Of a DNA stretch of 56,116 nucleotides, positions 47,348 to 55,515 are shown piece by piece. Made by a program: the position numbers and the translations under genes. The DNA is from an uncultured Pelagibacteraceae bacterium (GTDB taxonomy: Bacteria > Pseudomonadota > Alphaproteobacteria > Pelagibacterales > Pelagibacteraceae), in contig CACGKH010000005.1 of NCBI GenBank assembly GCA_902573585.1, positions 1-56,116 on the forward strand, read 5' to 3'. The notes under the pieces are model-generated. The model ran no database searches, was not told the origin of the DNA, and was given only the letters and a program-made list of their open reading frames with translations. Positions within the stretch are counted from its first letter, which is position 1. Every line of letters starts with the position of its first letter.

Positions 47348-48742
47348 ATGAATAAAGAAAATAAATTAGTTCCTGGATTACCTTCAGGATTTGAAGATCG
47401 TTGGGGAAAAAAAGTTCTTCTTAAAAAAAAGCTTTTAAAAGCTATTGAGAAAAATTTTGTAAAATTTGGAGCAGAAGCTCTTGAAACTCCTTCGTTTGAA
47501 ATCGCAGAAAATATTGGATCTTTTTTGGCAGAAGATGAGACTAATCCTATGTCTGATGTATTTTCATTTAAAGATGGAGACAAAAACATAACTCTTCGTT
47601 ATGACCTTTCAAGCCCACTTTCAAGATTTTATGCTCAAAATAACCAAGAACTTCCATCAATCTTTAGGCGATATCAAATTCAAAATGTATTTAGAAACGA
47701 AAAAGCAGGAAACGGTCGATATAGAGAATTTATGCAAGCAGATTTTGATATTGTTGGAAATGTTAATCCTGCCCAAGCAAATGCAGAGCTTTGTAATTTA
47801 ATATCAAGCACATTATCAGATTGTGGATTAAACAAAGATCAATTTACCATCAATGTAAGCAATAGAAAAATAGTCCAAGGGCTAATTAATGAATTAAAAA
47901 TTCCCGAAGAAAAACAAACTAAAGTCATTAGAGCTATAGATAAACTCGATAAACCTGGATTTGGCCTAAAAGGAGTTGAAGATTTACTCAAAAAAGAAAG
48001 AAAAGATGAAAGTGGTGCCATAACTAAAGGAGCTGAGTTATCAGATGATCAAGCAGCACAAATATTAAATTTTTTAAAAATAAAAGATTTAAAAAAATTA
48101 AAAGAATTTTTAAAAAACTCTATATCTCAAGAAGGAGTAAAAGAATTAGAAGATGTATTTGAAATTCTTGGATATGGATCAAATTTAAAACAAGTTAAAA
48201 CAAATTTTACTATAGTTAGGGGACTTGCTTATTATTCAGATTTTATTGTTGAGACTAACTTAAATTTTAAAGTCACCAACAATAAAGGTAAGGAAATTGA
48301 TTTAGGTAGCATCTGTTCAGGAGGCTCATATGCCAAACTTATTTCAAGATTTAGAGGCGTTGATGTTCCGGGAACAGGAATTAGTTTTGGAGTTGATCGA
48401 TTACTATTTGCATTAATGCAACTAGATCAAATTAAAGTAGAGGATCAAAAACCAGTTTTAGTTTGTGTAATGGATCAAAAATTTTTGAAGAATTATTATG
48501 AGATCGTCGATTTATTAAGAGAAAATAATATAAATGCCGAGGTATTTTTAAGTGCCAAAAAAAATCTAGGAAAGCAGCTTGAACTAGCAAATAAACGTGA
48601 ATTACAAGTTGCGATCATTTGCGGAGAAAATGAATTTAAAGATAATAGTGTAACTATTAAAAATCTTAAAGGTATTAAGGGTGAAAACAGTCAAACAATT
48701 CCAAAAGCGAATTTGATAAATGAAATCAAAAAACTTATCTGA
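47348..48742 (+). CDS. hisS: Histidyl-tRNA synthetase (alphaproteobacterial type)
   Basis: I start this class II synthetase at the ATG at 47348, giving 464 residues; the longer frame from 47315 would begin inside tRNA-His. It shows LRYDLSSPLSRFYA, motif 2 FRRYQIQNVFRNEKAGNGRYREFMQADFDIVG, the histidine-binding RGLAYYSDF segment, motif 3 GISFGVDRLLFAL and a C-terminal anticodon-binding domain. The motif 2 sequence resembles the divergent, eukaryote-like HisRS of alphaproteobacteria, which recognises tRNA-His without G-1. The 3' end overlaps hisZ by 23 bases. Confidence 0.95.
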   Translation: MNKENKLVPGLPSGFEDRWGKKVLLKKKLLKAIEKNFVKFGAEALETPSFEIAENIGSFLAEDETNPMSDVFSFKDGDKNITLRYDLSSPLSRFYAQNNQELPSIFRRYQIQNVFRNEKAGNGRYREFMQADFDIVGNVNPAQANAELCNLISSTLSDCGLNKDQFTINVSNRKIVQGLINELKIPEEKQTKVIRAIDKLDKPGFGLKGVEDLLKKERKDESGAITKGAELSDDQAAQILNFLKIKDLKKLKEFLKNSISQEGVKELEDVFEILGYGSNLKQVKTNFTIVRGLAYYSDFIVETNLNFKVTNNKGKEIDLGSICSGGSYAKLISRFRGVDVPGTGISFGVDRLLFALMQLDQIKVEDQKPVLVCVMDQKFLKNYYEIVDLLRENNINAEVFLSAKKNLGKQLELANKRELQVAIICGENEFKDNSVTIKNLKGIKGENSQTIPKANLINEIKKLI

Positions 48743-49772
48743 AATAATCCTTAGATCTGTAAAGTCTAAAGGATTTAAATATATTCAATTACCTTCTGTG
48801 ATTGAGACAAATCATATTGTACAAAGATCAGGTGAGAATTTTAGAAAATTTATCTTTTCATTTACTGATCAAAATGGAAATGAGCTTTGTTTACGTCCTG
48901 ATTTAACAATAGTCTCGTGTCTCAGATATTTAGAAAATAATTTCAAAGGAAAGGAAAAAATATTTTATAACGGTCAGGCCTATAGAAAATCCCAAAATAA
49001 AAAAGATTCTATTATTAGAGATCAAATAGGATTTGAAATTATTGGTTCAAAAAATGAAAAAATTGATGATAAAGAAATAATAAATACATCTTTAAATTCT
49101 TTAAAAAAAATTAAATATTCTTCAGGAAAATTAACACTTGGAAATGTAGAAATTTTCAATCTTTTAATATCAAAATTAGATATTCCAAAAAGATGGAAGT
49201 TAAGACTATATAGACACTTTTGGAGAGAAGATTATTTTAACGATTTATTAAAAAGATTAGAGACAAATTCAGATGTAGACCCAACTATAGTTGAAATTGA
49301 TAAGAAACGTTATATGAAAATGCTTAAGGAGGATAAATCATTAATCATAGCTGGTAGATCTATAGAAGAAATTTTAAGTAGATTTGATAATAAAATTAAA
49401 GATCCGCGACGCACAAGTAAAGGGAAAAATGTATCAAAAATTATTAAAGAGTTTTTAAAAATTAAGTGTCCAATAAACAAAGCTGCCAAAGAACTTAATA
49501 AATTTTTTAAAAAATACCAAATTAATTTGGTGGTAGATCAAAAATATTTTCCAATATCAAACAATAGAGTTTTAAAATTAAATGTAATTTTTTCAACTTC
49601 CTTTGGTAGACAACTTGAATATTACACAGGAATGGTTTTTAAAATTGATATTAAATCTAATAATAAAAATAAGAATATCATTAATGGAGGCAGATACGAT
49701 CAATTAATCTCTGACCTAGGTTCTGAAACACAAGTATCAGCAGTAGGAGCTGCCCTTAACTTAAATTATTAA
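48720..49772 (+). CDS. hisZ: ATP phosphoribosyltransferase regulatory subunit
   Basis: This 350-residue HisRS paralogue lacks tRNA-charging ability and forms an octamer with the short HisG to catalyse and regulate the first step of histidine synthesis. The class II fold is visible: ELCLRPDLTIVSCLRYL, YNGQAYRKSQNKKDSIIRDQIGFEIIG, and the YYTGMVFKI and INGGRYDQLI segments. There is no separate anticodon-binding domain. It starts inside hisS (23-base overlap) and is followed by hisG after 2 bases, supporting joint action. Confidence 0.9.
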   Translation: MKSKNLSEIILRSVKSKGFKYIQLPSVIETNHIVQRSGENFRKFIFSFTDQNGNELCLRPDLTIVSCLRYLENNFKGKEKIFYNGQAYRKSQNKKDSIIRDQIGFEIIGSKNEKIDDKEIINTSLNSLKKIKYSSGKLTLGNVEIFNLLISKLDIPKRWKLRLYRHFWREDYFNDLLKRLETNSDVDPTIVEIDKKRYMKMLKEDKSLIIAGRSIEEILSRFDNKIKDPRRTSKGKNVSKIIKEFLKIKCPINKAAKELNKFFKKYQINLVVDQKYFPISNNRVLKLNVIFSTSFGRQLEYYTGMVFKIDIKSNNKNKNIINGGRYDQLISDLGSETQVSAVGAALNLNY

Positions 49773-49774
49773 TT

Positions 49775-50461
49775 ATGGATAATATAATAAACATAGGAAT
49801 TCCAAGTAAAGGTAGATTAAGAAAAGATGTTTTGAAGATTTTTAAAAAGAAAAAATTGAATCTTATTTCAGAAAGAGGAGAAAGAGATTTAATTAATGCA
49901 ATTAAAAACAAAAAAAACATCAAAATTTTATATTTACACGCGAGAGAAATTTTAGAGAGACTAGGTGATAATTCTTTAGATATAGGTTTTTCAGGTTTTG
50001 ACCTATTTAAAGAAAGTGAAATTAATAATCAAAAAAAGATAAATGTTGTTAAAAAATATAACTTTGGAAAAGCTAATTTAGTAGTTGCTATTCCTGACCC
50101 GTGGATTGATGTTCAAACAATAGCTGATCTTGAAGAAATTGCATTTGAATTTAGAGATAAAAAAAAAAAAAGATTGAGGGTAGCCACTAAATATCCGAAT
50201 TTAACTAGAGAATTTTTATTTTCAAAGGGCGTCACTCAATTTAGATTAGTTGAAAGTCTTGGAGCAACGGAAGCATATCCTTTTACAGGATCAGCAGAAT
50301 TGATTACTGATATTAGTTCTACAGGCGAAACATTAAAAGCTAATAATTTAAGAGTTTTAAAAGATGGTGAAATTCTTAAGTCTCAAGCATGTATTTTTAC
50401 ATCAAAGAAAAATTCAAAAAAAAAAGGACTGAACAAATTAGTTAAACTACTTTCTAAATAA
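49775..50461 (+). CDS. hisG: ATP phosphoribosyltransferase catalytic subunit, short form
   Basis: At 228 residues, it condenses ATP with PRPP to start histidine synthesis. It is the short HisG that lacks the C-terminal regulatory domain and requires HisZ. It shows INIGIPSKGRLRKD, DIGFSGFDLF, KANLVVAIPDPW, RVATKYPNLTREF and the PRPP-loop-like VESLGATEAYPFTGSAELITDISSTG region. It follows hisZ by 2 bases. The last bases overlap a possible tiny minus-strand gene. Confidence 0.96.
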   Translation: MDNIINIGIPSKGRLRKDVLKIFKKKKLNLISERGERDLINAIKNKKNIKILYLHAREILERLGDNSLDIGFSGFDLFKESEINNQKKINVVKKYNFGKANLVVAIPDPWIDVQTIADLEEIAFEFRDKKKKRLRVATKYPNLTREFLFSKGVTQFRLVESLGATEAYPFTGSAELITDISSTGETLKANNLRVLKDGEILKSQACIFTSKKNSKKKGLNKLVKLLSK

Positions 50462-50578
50462 TTTTTCCTTAAAATAAATAAAGATTATTTTGATAATATC
50501 TAAATTTCTGAATATTGCATAAAGAGCCACCAAAGTTCCTATCAAAAATAAAATTTTCAAAATTAGATATAATTCCAT
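50447..50578 (-). CDS. Possible tiny membrane protein (43 aa)
   Basis: A 43-codon frame runs from ATG 50578 to TAG 50447 on the minus strand. It fills the hisG-rmuC gap and overlaps the hisG end by 15 bases. The product is one hydrophobic helix (MELYLILKILFLIGTLVALY, then AIFRNLDIIK) with a basic tail ending KEKLFRK. Upstream, TATTATAAAGG offers a -10-like element and a weak Shine-Dalgarno. AT-rich DNA yields such frames by chance, so confidence is limited. If real, it diverges from rmuC with 30 bases between starts. Confidence 0.35.
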   Translation of the reverse strand: MELYLILKILFLIGTLVALYAIFRNLDIIKIIFIYFKEKLFRK

Positions 50579-50608
50579 AAAAAACCTTTATAATACAACT
50601 TACGAATC

Positions 50609-51700
50609 ATGGACATAACTTTATTAACTATATTAATTTTATTGCTATTAGTAACCATAGCAATTTTGTATTTAAATATTAGATCTAAACCAAAGAGTGA
50701 TGGCAAAGAGTCTGAGGAAATAGCAAATTTAAATGCTGAAATAGTTCGACTAAAAGATAGTTTAAATACTACAATCAATACATCTCTAGGATCAATGTCG
50801 ACCTCGTTTAATGCACTTTCAACTGGTGTGACTAAAGATATGACTGAAGCTTTAACAAAGGTAGATGAAAAAGTTGGAAATTTTAATCAACAAGTACAAT
50901 TATTAAATCAAAGCCAAGAGGGAATCACCAAAATTCTAGCAGGTGTAAAAAAATATGGAACTCTTGCAGAGTATTCTTTGGATGCTTTGATCAAAGATTT
51001 ATTACCTGCATCTCAATTTATGACAAATGTTAAGATGAAAGAGGACACAAGTGAAAATGTAGAATTTGCGATTAAACTTCAAGGAGATGTCTTAGTTCCA
51101 GTAGACTCTCATTTTCCTGTTGAAAAATTTAAAGCAATAACATCTGCTTATGATGCAGATGATAAAAAAGCAGTTGCTGACGCTAGAACAAAATTAGCTA
51201 GTGCATTTAAAGCCAAAGCTAAAAGTGTAATGGAAAAATATATCGTTCCACCTAAGACAACTGATTTTGCAATTGTATATGCACCAACAGAAAGTCTTTA
51301 TAAAGAATTAACTGAATATCAAGATCCAAGCACTAAAGAATTATTAGTTCAAGAATTAATGAAGAAATATAAAATAGTAATTTGTGGCCCGAATACTCTT
51401 TCGGCTTATTTACAATCCTTACACATGGGTTTTCAATCATTAAAAGTTCAAAAAGGAGCTACAGAAATCTATAATCATCTTAAAAATATAACTACAAGAT
51501 TTGGAAAACATTTTGACAACATTATTACTCTTAGAAAAAAATTGGAAGAAGCTATGAGTGTGGTAGATAAGTTTGGGACTGATGCAAGATCAATTAGCAG
51601 AACTCTAGAAAATATAAAAGATCCCGAGCAGGTTGAGAAAGCTGTTCAAACAGAAAATGTAGAAAAATTTGTTGAAAGAAATAAACAGCTTAAAAATTAA
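50609..51700 (+). CDS. rmuC: DNA recombination protein RmuC
   Basis: These 363 residues have an N-terminal membrane anchor (about 4-23), a coiled-coil segment (about 35-110) and a C-terminal nuclease-like RmuC domain (about 115-345). The conserved VPVDSHFPVEKF, TDFAIVYAPTESLY and IVICGPNTLSAYLQSLHMGFQ segments are present. RmuC is linked to limiting DNA inversions and is thought to be a PD-(D/E)XK-like nuclease. Two other DNA exonuclease genes follow it on the same strand, suggesting a repair cluster. Confidence 0.94.
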   Translation: MDITLLTILILLLLVTIAILYLNIRSKPKSDGKESEEIANLNAEIVRLKDSLNTTINTSLGSMSTSFNALSTGVTKDMTEALTKVDEKVGNFNQQVQLLNQSQEGITKILAGVKKYGTLAEYSLDALIKDLLPASQFMTNVKMKEDTSENVEFAIKLQGDVLVPVDSHFPVEKFKAITSAYDADDKKAVADARTKLASAFKAKAKSVMEKYIVPPKTTDFAIVYAPTESLYKELTEYQDPSTKELLVQELMKKYKIVICGPNTLSAYLQSLHMGFQSLKVQKGATEIYNHLKNITTRFGKHFDNIITLRKKLEEAMSVVDKFGTDARSISRTLENIKDPEQVEKAVQTENVEKFVERNKQLKN

Positions 51701-51737
51701 TTTCTTTTTTCCAATAATACCGATTATAAGAAATCAC

Positions 51738-52424
51738 ATGCAGTGGAATAATAAATTTATTTATCCTAAATCTACAAGATCAATCGTACAAGGTTCAAGA
51801 CATTATTCAGTTAATGAAGAAAATCTTCCTTCTGTAACCACAATTTTAAAAGCAACAGAATCTGAAGAAAAAAAAGCAAAACTAGCTGAATGGAAAAATA
51901 GAGTAGGTCACAAACAAGCTGAAATTATTTCAAGAGAGGCAACCAGTCGTGGAAGTTCTATGCACGATTATTTAGAAAAATTTTTGCTTGGAAAATTAAA
52001 TATGGATTTACTTGGAGATAATACTCGTGAAAAAATGATGGCTGATCAAATTATAGAAAACGGACTTAGAAATAAATTAAGCGAAATCTGGGGATGTGAA
52101 GCAACTTTATATTATCCAGGAAAATATGCAGGTGCTGCAGACTGTATTGGCATTTATGAAAATAAAGAAACCATTATAGATTTTAAACAAAGCAACAAAC
52201 CAAAAAAAGAAGAGTGGATTGATGATTATTATTTACAATGTGCGGCATATTCATTAGCCCACAATAAAGTTCATGGATCAAATATTACTCAAGTGGTAAT
52301 CCTTTTATGTACCAAGGACAATATTTTTCAAAGATTTATAGTTGAAGCTGATAGATTAGTAGATTATCAAAACAAATTTTTAGAAAAAGTTGAACAATTT
52401 TTTTCACAAAGGATGGCAAATTGA
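51738..52424 (+). CDS. PD-(D/E)XK exonuclease, MGME1/RecB-like
   Basis: This is a single-domain nuclease of 228 residues from the ATG at 51738; the longer frame starting at 51669 would overlap rmuC. It shows PSVTTILKAT, GSSMHDYLEKF, and the active site spanning GAADCIGIYENKETIIDFKQS (Asp, then D-x-K), followed by YLQCAAYSLAHN, the Q-x3-Y motif IV of RecB-like nucleases. The layout resembles mitochondrial genome maintenance exonuclease 1. It probably degrades DNA ends. It overlaps sbcB by 4 bases, so it acts alongside exonuclease I. Confidence 0.8.
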   Translation: MQWNNKFIYPKSTRSIVQGSRHYSVNEENLPSVTTILKATESEEKKAKLAEWKNRVGHKQAEIISREATSRGSSMHDYLEKFLLGKLNMDLLGDNTREKMMADQIIENGLRNKLSEIWGCEATLYYPGKYAGAADCIGIYENKETIIDFKQSNKPKKEEWIDDYYLQCAAYSLAHNKVHGSNITQVVILLCTKDNIFQRFIVEADRLVDYQNKFLEKVEQFFSQRMAN

Positions 52425-53869
52425 ATTATGTAGTTTGGGATATTGAGACAGACTCGGCCCAACTTGATTGGGCCACTATGATTGAGATTGGAGCAATCTT
52501 GTTAGATGAAAACTTTAATGAAAAAGAAAGATTTACAGCCAGATGTAGAATGCCACAAGATCGAGTTCCATCGGCAACTGCCTTGTGTATAAATAAGTCT
52601 AACGTTGATTTGATCACTAAAGGGAATTTAAGCCATTACCAAATGATTGCTCAAGTTGAAAAAAAATTTCGTGAATGGTCGCCCGCAACATTTATGGGTT
52701 TCAGTTCAGTCGGGTTTGACGATGAAATTCTTAGGCGAGAATTTTTTAAATCATTAAGAAAGCCATATTTGATAAATACAGAGGGTAATTCAAGGCATGA
52801 TGCGTTAAACATGATCAAAGCAGCATTTGCTATTGATGAAGATGTTTTAAAAACTGAACTCAATCCTAAAGGAAATAAATCTATGAAATTGGAGTCGTTA
52901 GCCAGACTTAACGGTTTTGATTCTTCGGGTGCCCATGGAGCTCTTTTTGATACAGAGTTAACTGTGAAGGTCTTAGGTCTGTTAAAGAACAAACAACAGG
53001 ATTTGTGGCATGAGTACTTAAAAACTAAAAGTAAAGTAGTTGTTGAAAATTTAATTAAACAAGAAAAAATGTTTACAATTAATGAAAATTTTTTTGGTAA
53101 GAATTATTTATTTTTAGTTGCTCCATTACACCCAAATTCATGTATGCATCCAATTTATAAGTGGGGACAGGTAGTGAATTTATCTGCAAATATTGAAGAG
53201 CTTCAGAAACTTAATTACCATGACTTGAAAAAAGAAATGAAAAAATCACCCCGTTTTTATAAAACAATTAAATCTAATAAAGCACCAATAATTTTAGATA
53301 AAAGTTTAGGTTTGAAAGTTGATCCTTATAAAAAAATTGGAATTAATTTGCTAAATAAAAGAGCGGAATTAATGAAATCAAATGAAAAATTTTCTCAAGA
53401 TATATGTAATATTTTAAAAGAAGCAGCAGAAGAAAAAATGGAAACAGCATCACAGGAAGATGTTGAACCAGAGGAGACAATTTATTCTGGTGGTTTTGAT
53501 ACATTTAATAAAGATGTTCCATTATTTGAAAAGTTTCACTCTTCAGATTGGAAAGAGAGATTTGTTTTATTAGATAAATTTAAAGATGATAGGCTGGTTA
53601 CTTTTGGTCATAGTTTAATATATAATGAAGCTCCAGAAATTTTACCAAAAGACATTCATAAGAAAATAAAAAGAAGGATAGCTTCTAGAATTTTAAGTAC
53701 CAATAAAGAAAAATGGTGGACAGTTTCAGCTTTTTACTCAGAGTGTGATGAAATAAGAGAAAATGAAGATAAGATGTTTTCATTTAAAACAGTTGACGAA
53801 AAATTAAAATTTTTAGATGGGATTAATGAATATGTTATGAATTTAGAGCAAATATATTCAGATGCATAG
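52421..53869 (+). CDS. sbcB: Exodeoxyribonuclease I (SbcB-type)
   Basis: These 482 residues carry a DEDDh 3'-5' exonuclease domain. VVWDIETDS (residues 4-12) gives Asp and Glu, GFSSVGFDDEILRREF the second Asp, and GAHGALFDTELTVKVL the His/Asp pair. The ExoI SH3-like and helical regions follow (about 200-480). It degrades single-stranded DNA 3' to 5' in recombination and mismatch repair. The start is a TTG at 52421 overlapping the MGME1-like gene; no ATG retains the DIE motif at the N terminus. Confidence 0.88.
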   Translation: MNYVVWDIETDSAQLDWATMIEIGAILLDENFNEKERFTARCRMPQDRVPSATALCINKSNVDLITKGNLSHYQMIAQVEKKFREWSPATFMGFSSVGFDDEILRREFFKSLRKPYLINTEGNSRHDALNMIKAAFAIDEDVLKTELNPKGNKSMKLESLARLNGFDSSGAHGALFDTELTVKVLGLLKNKQQDLWHEYLKTKSKVVVENLIKQEKMFTINENFFGKNYLFLVAPLHPNSCMHPIYKWGQVVNLSANIEELQKLNYHDLKKEMKKSPRFYKTIKSNKAPIILDKSLGLKVDPYKKIGINLLNKRAELMKSNEKFSQDICNILKEAAEEKMETASQEDVEPEETIYSGGFDTFNKDVPLFEKFHSSDWKERFVLLDKFKDDRLVTFGHSLIYNEAPEILPKDIHKKIKRRIASRILSTNKEKWWTVSAFYSECDEIRENEDKMFSFKTVDEKLKFLDGINEYVMNLEQIYSDA

Positions 53870-53917
53870 TTAAGCCAAATTTAAAAAGCTTTTTTTGACC
53901 ATTGAAAAAAAAAATGA

Positions 53918-53935
53918 ATCAACTATATCAACTAT
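53918..53935 (+). repeat. Tandem 9-base repeat just upstream of trxA
   Basis: Two exact copies of ATCAACTAT (53918-53926 and 53927-53935) directly precede the trxA ATG. They fall where the ribosome-binding site should be, and no purine-rich Shine-Dalgarno is seen. A 12-codon frame starting at ATG 53914 runs through the repeats and overlaps trxA in another frame. Possible effects on translation are inference. Confidence 0.5.
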
Positions 53936-54253
53936 ATGCTCATAAATTTTAAAGACGAAGATTTTGATAATAAAATTAAAAATGAAGATGTATCAGTAAT
54001 CCAGTTTAGTGCTGCGTGGTGTGGACCATGTAAAGCACTTAAACCTGTTATGGATAAGCTAGCAGTTGAATACAAAGATAAAGCAGGTTTTTATTATGCA
54101 GACATTGAGGATGGTGGAATTAATACAGGTAGTGCTGCAGGAATTAGAGGAGTGCCAACTGTAATTATCTATAAAAAAGGTGTTGAGGTGGACAGAAAAG
54201 TTGGTGGAGTTCCAGAAGGAACAATGAAAGAATTTTTAGAAAAAAATATTTAA
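53936..54253 (+). CDS. trxA: Thioredoxin
   Basis: This 105-residue thioredoxin-fold protein has the redox-active site AAWCGPCKAL (residues 26-35) and the cis-proline segment RGVPTVII. The fold elements match TrxA in length. It reduces protein disulfides, including ribonucleotide reductase and others. It lies 66 bases after sbcB, behind a short tandem repeat. The 3' end overlaps the convergent folC by 4 bases. Confidence 0.93.
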   Translation: MLINFKDEDFDNKIKNEDVSVIQFSAAWCGPCKALKPVMDKLAVEYKDKAGFYYADIEDGGINTGSAAGIRGVPTVIIYKKGVEVDRKVGGVPEGTMKEFLEKNI

Positions 54254-55515
54254 TTTAAACTTAATACCTCAGCGGCACCGTACAAAGATCCTGTAATAAG
54301 CAAAAGATCACCTTCTTTTAATTTTATTGATTTGATAGCCTGCTCTATACTTGGTTGATATTGAACATTAGGCATACTTTTAAATTTTTCCTTTAAATCC
54401 TTACCTCTAATAGAGTTTGGTTGAGTTTTTAAGTCTATGGTAGTTATAGATGAAACATCTTTAAAGTAACTAATATACTTTTCGTGTTGCTTGTTTGCCA
54501 TCATTGAAATAATAACATGTTTGTTACAATCCAAGGTTTGAAGATATTCATTTAATACTCTAGCACCATCTTCATTATGACTTCCATCAACTATTAATTT
54601 ATTATTTTTAACTAATTCTTTTAATTTACCAGACTTAATTTCTTGAAGCCTTGCTAAACTAGATATTTTTGTTATTCCTCTTTGAATATGTTCATCTTTA
54701 ATACCAAGATTTAATGTTCTTAACGTTGCAACTGCAGTTGAAATATTTTCTAACTGAAATTGACCTAGAATATTAGGCATTGGAAGTTTTAATCCACCTA
54801 GTTTGTCTTCATAATAGAAGAAATCATTTTCATTTACTGAGTAATTAAAGTCATCATTAAAAAAAACTTTATTAGACTGATTTTGAGAGATAGTTTTTTT
54901 AATACAATCCATCGTTTCTTTTGTGCTTTGTTTAGCTACAATAATATTTGATTTTAAAAGAGAAGATGTTTTTTCAAATACAATTTTTTCAATCGTTTGC
55001 TCATCTTTTTCGAGCCAATCGAGATGATCTTTGCTAATTGAGGTTACTACACTAGCAAGGTTTTCTCTTAAAATGTTAGTTGCATCAAATCGGTGAAATA
55101 AGCCAGCTTCTATGAGGTTGGTATTGCCTGGGTACTGAGCGGCTTTATAAAAATAACAAGCTGTTAATATTTCAAAGAATGTAATGGGTTTATTGTCATT
55201 GATACTTTCTATTTCTTCAAATAAATCTGCTAACTCATCATCACATAATTCTTTATTATTAAAGATAAATCGTTCATTTATTTTTAAAATATGTGGACTT
55301 GTGTAAACATTACATTTTAAATTTGCTTCTTTTAAAATAGAAAAGATCCCATTAATTGTACTATTTTTAGCATTTGTACCAACTACAGAAATAGCTTTAA
55401 TTTTATCTTGAGGATTTCCCAACTTTTTACAAAGGTCTTTTATACGATCTAAACTTAGATCTATTTCCTTAGGATGCAACTTTTGAAAGCGACTGAGTAT
55501 TTTCTGTAGTTTCAT
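54250..55515 (-). CDS. folC: Folylpolyglutamate/dihydrofolate synthase (divergent motifs)
   Basis: The 421 residues align to FolC end to end: MKLQKILSRFQKLHPKEIDLSL at the start, TSPHILKINERF, KDHLDWLE, and VDGSHNEDGARVLNEY in the C-terminal domain. The ATP-binding loop is GTNAKNST (46-53) where FolC has GTNGKGST, and the omega-loop reads GLFHRFDATN (138-147) where the family has GLGGRLDATN. The rest is intact. FolC ligates glutamate to dihydropteroate and folates. It overlaps accD by 47 bases, as in many bacteria. Confidence 0.9.
   Translation of the reverse strand: MKLQKILSRFQKLHPKEIDLSLDRIKDLCKKLGNPQDKIKAISVVGTNAKNSTINGIFSILKEANLKCNVYTSPHILKINERFIFNNKELCDDELADLFEEIESINDNKPITFFEILTACYFYKAAQYPGNTNLIEAGLFHRFDATNILRENLASVVTSISKDHLDWLEKDEQTIEKIVFEKTSSLLKSNIIVAKQSTKETMDCIKKTISQNQSNKVFFNDDFNYSVNENDFFYYEDKLGGLKLPMPNILGQFQLENISTAVATLRTLNLGIKDEHIQRGITKISSLARLQEIKSGKLKELVKNNKLIVDGSHNEDGARVLNEYLQTLDCNKHVIISMMANKQHEKYISYFKDVSSITTIDLKTQPNSIRGKDLKEKFKSMPNVQYQPSIEQAIKSIKLKEGDLLLITGSLYGAAEVLSLN

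Noticed and set aside
47233-47589. 118-codon minus frame over tRNA-His and hisS
   Set aside because: It is antisense to a tRNA and a well-supported synthetase, so it is a shadow.
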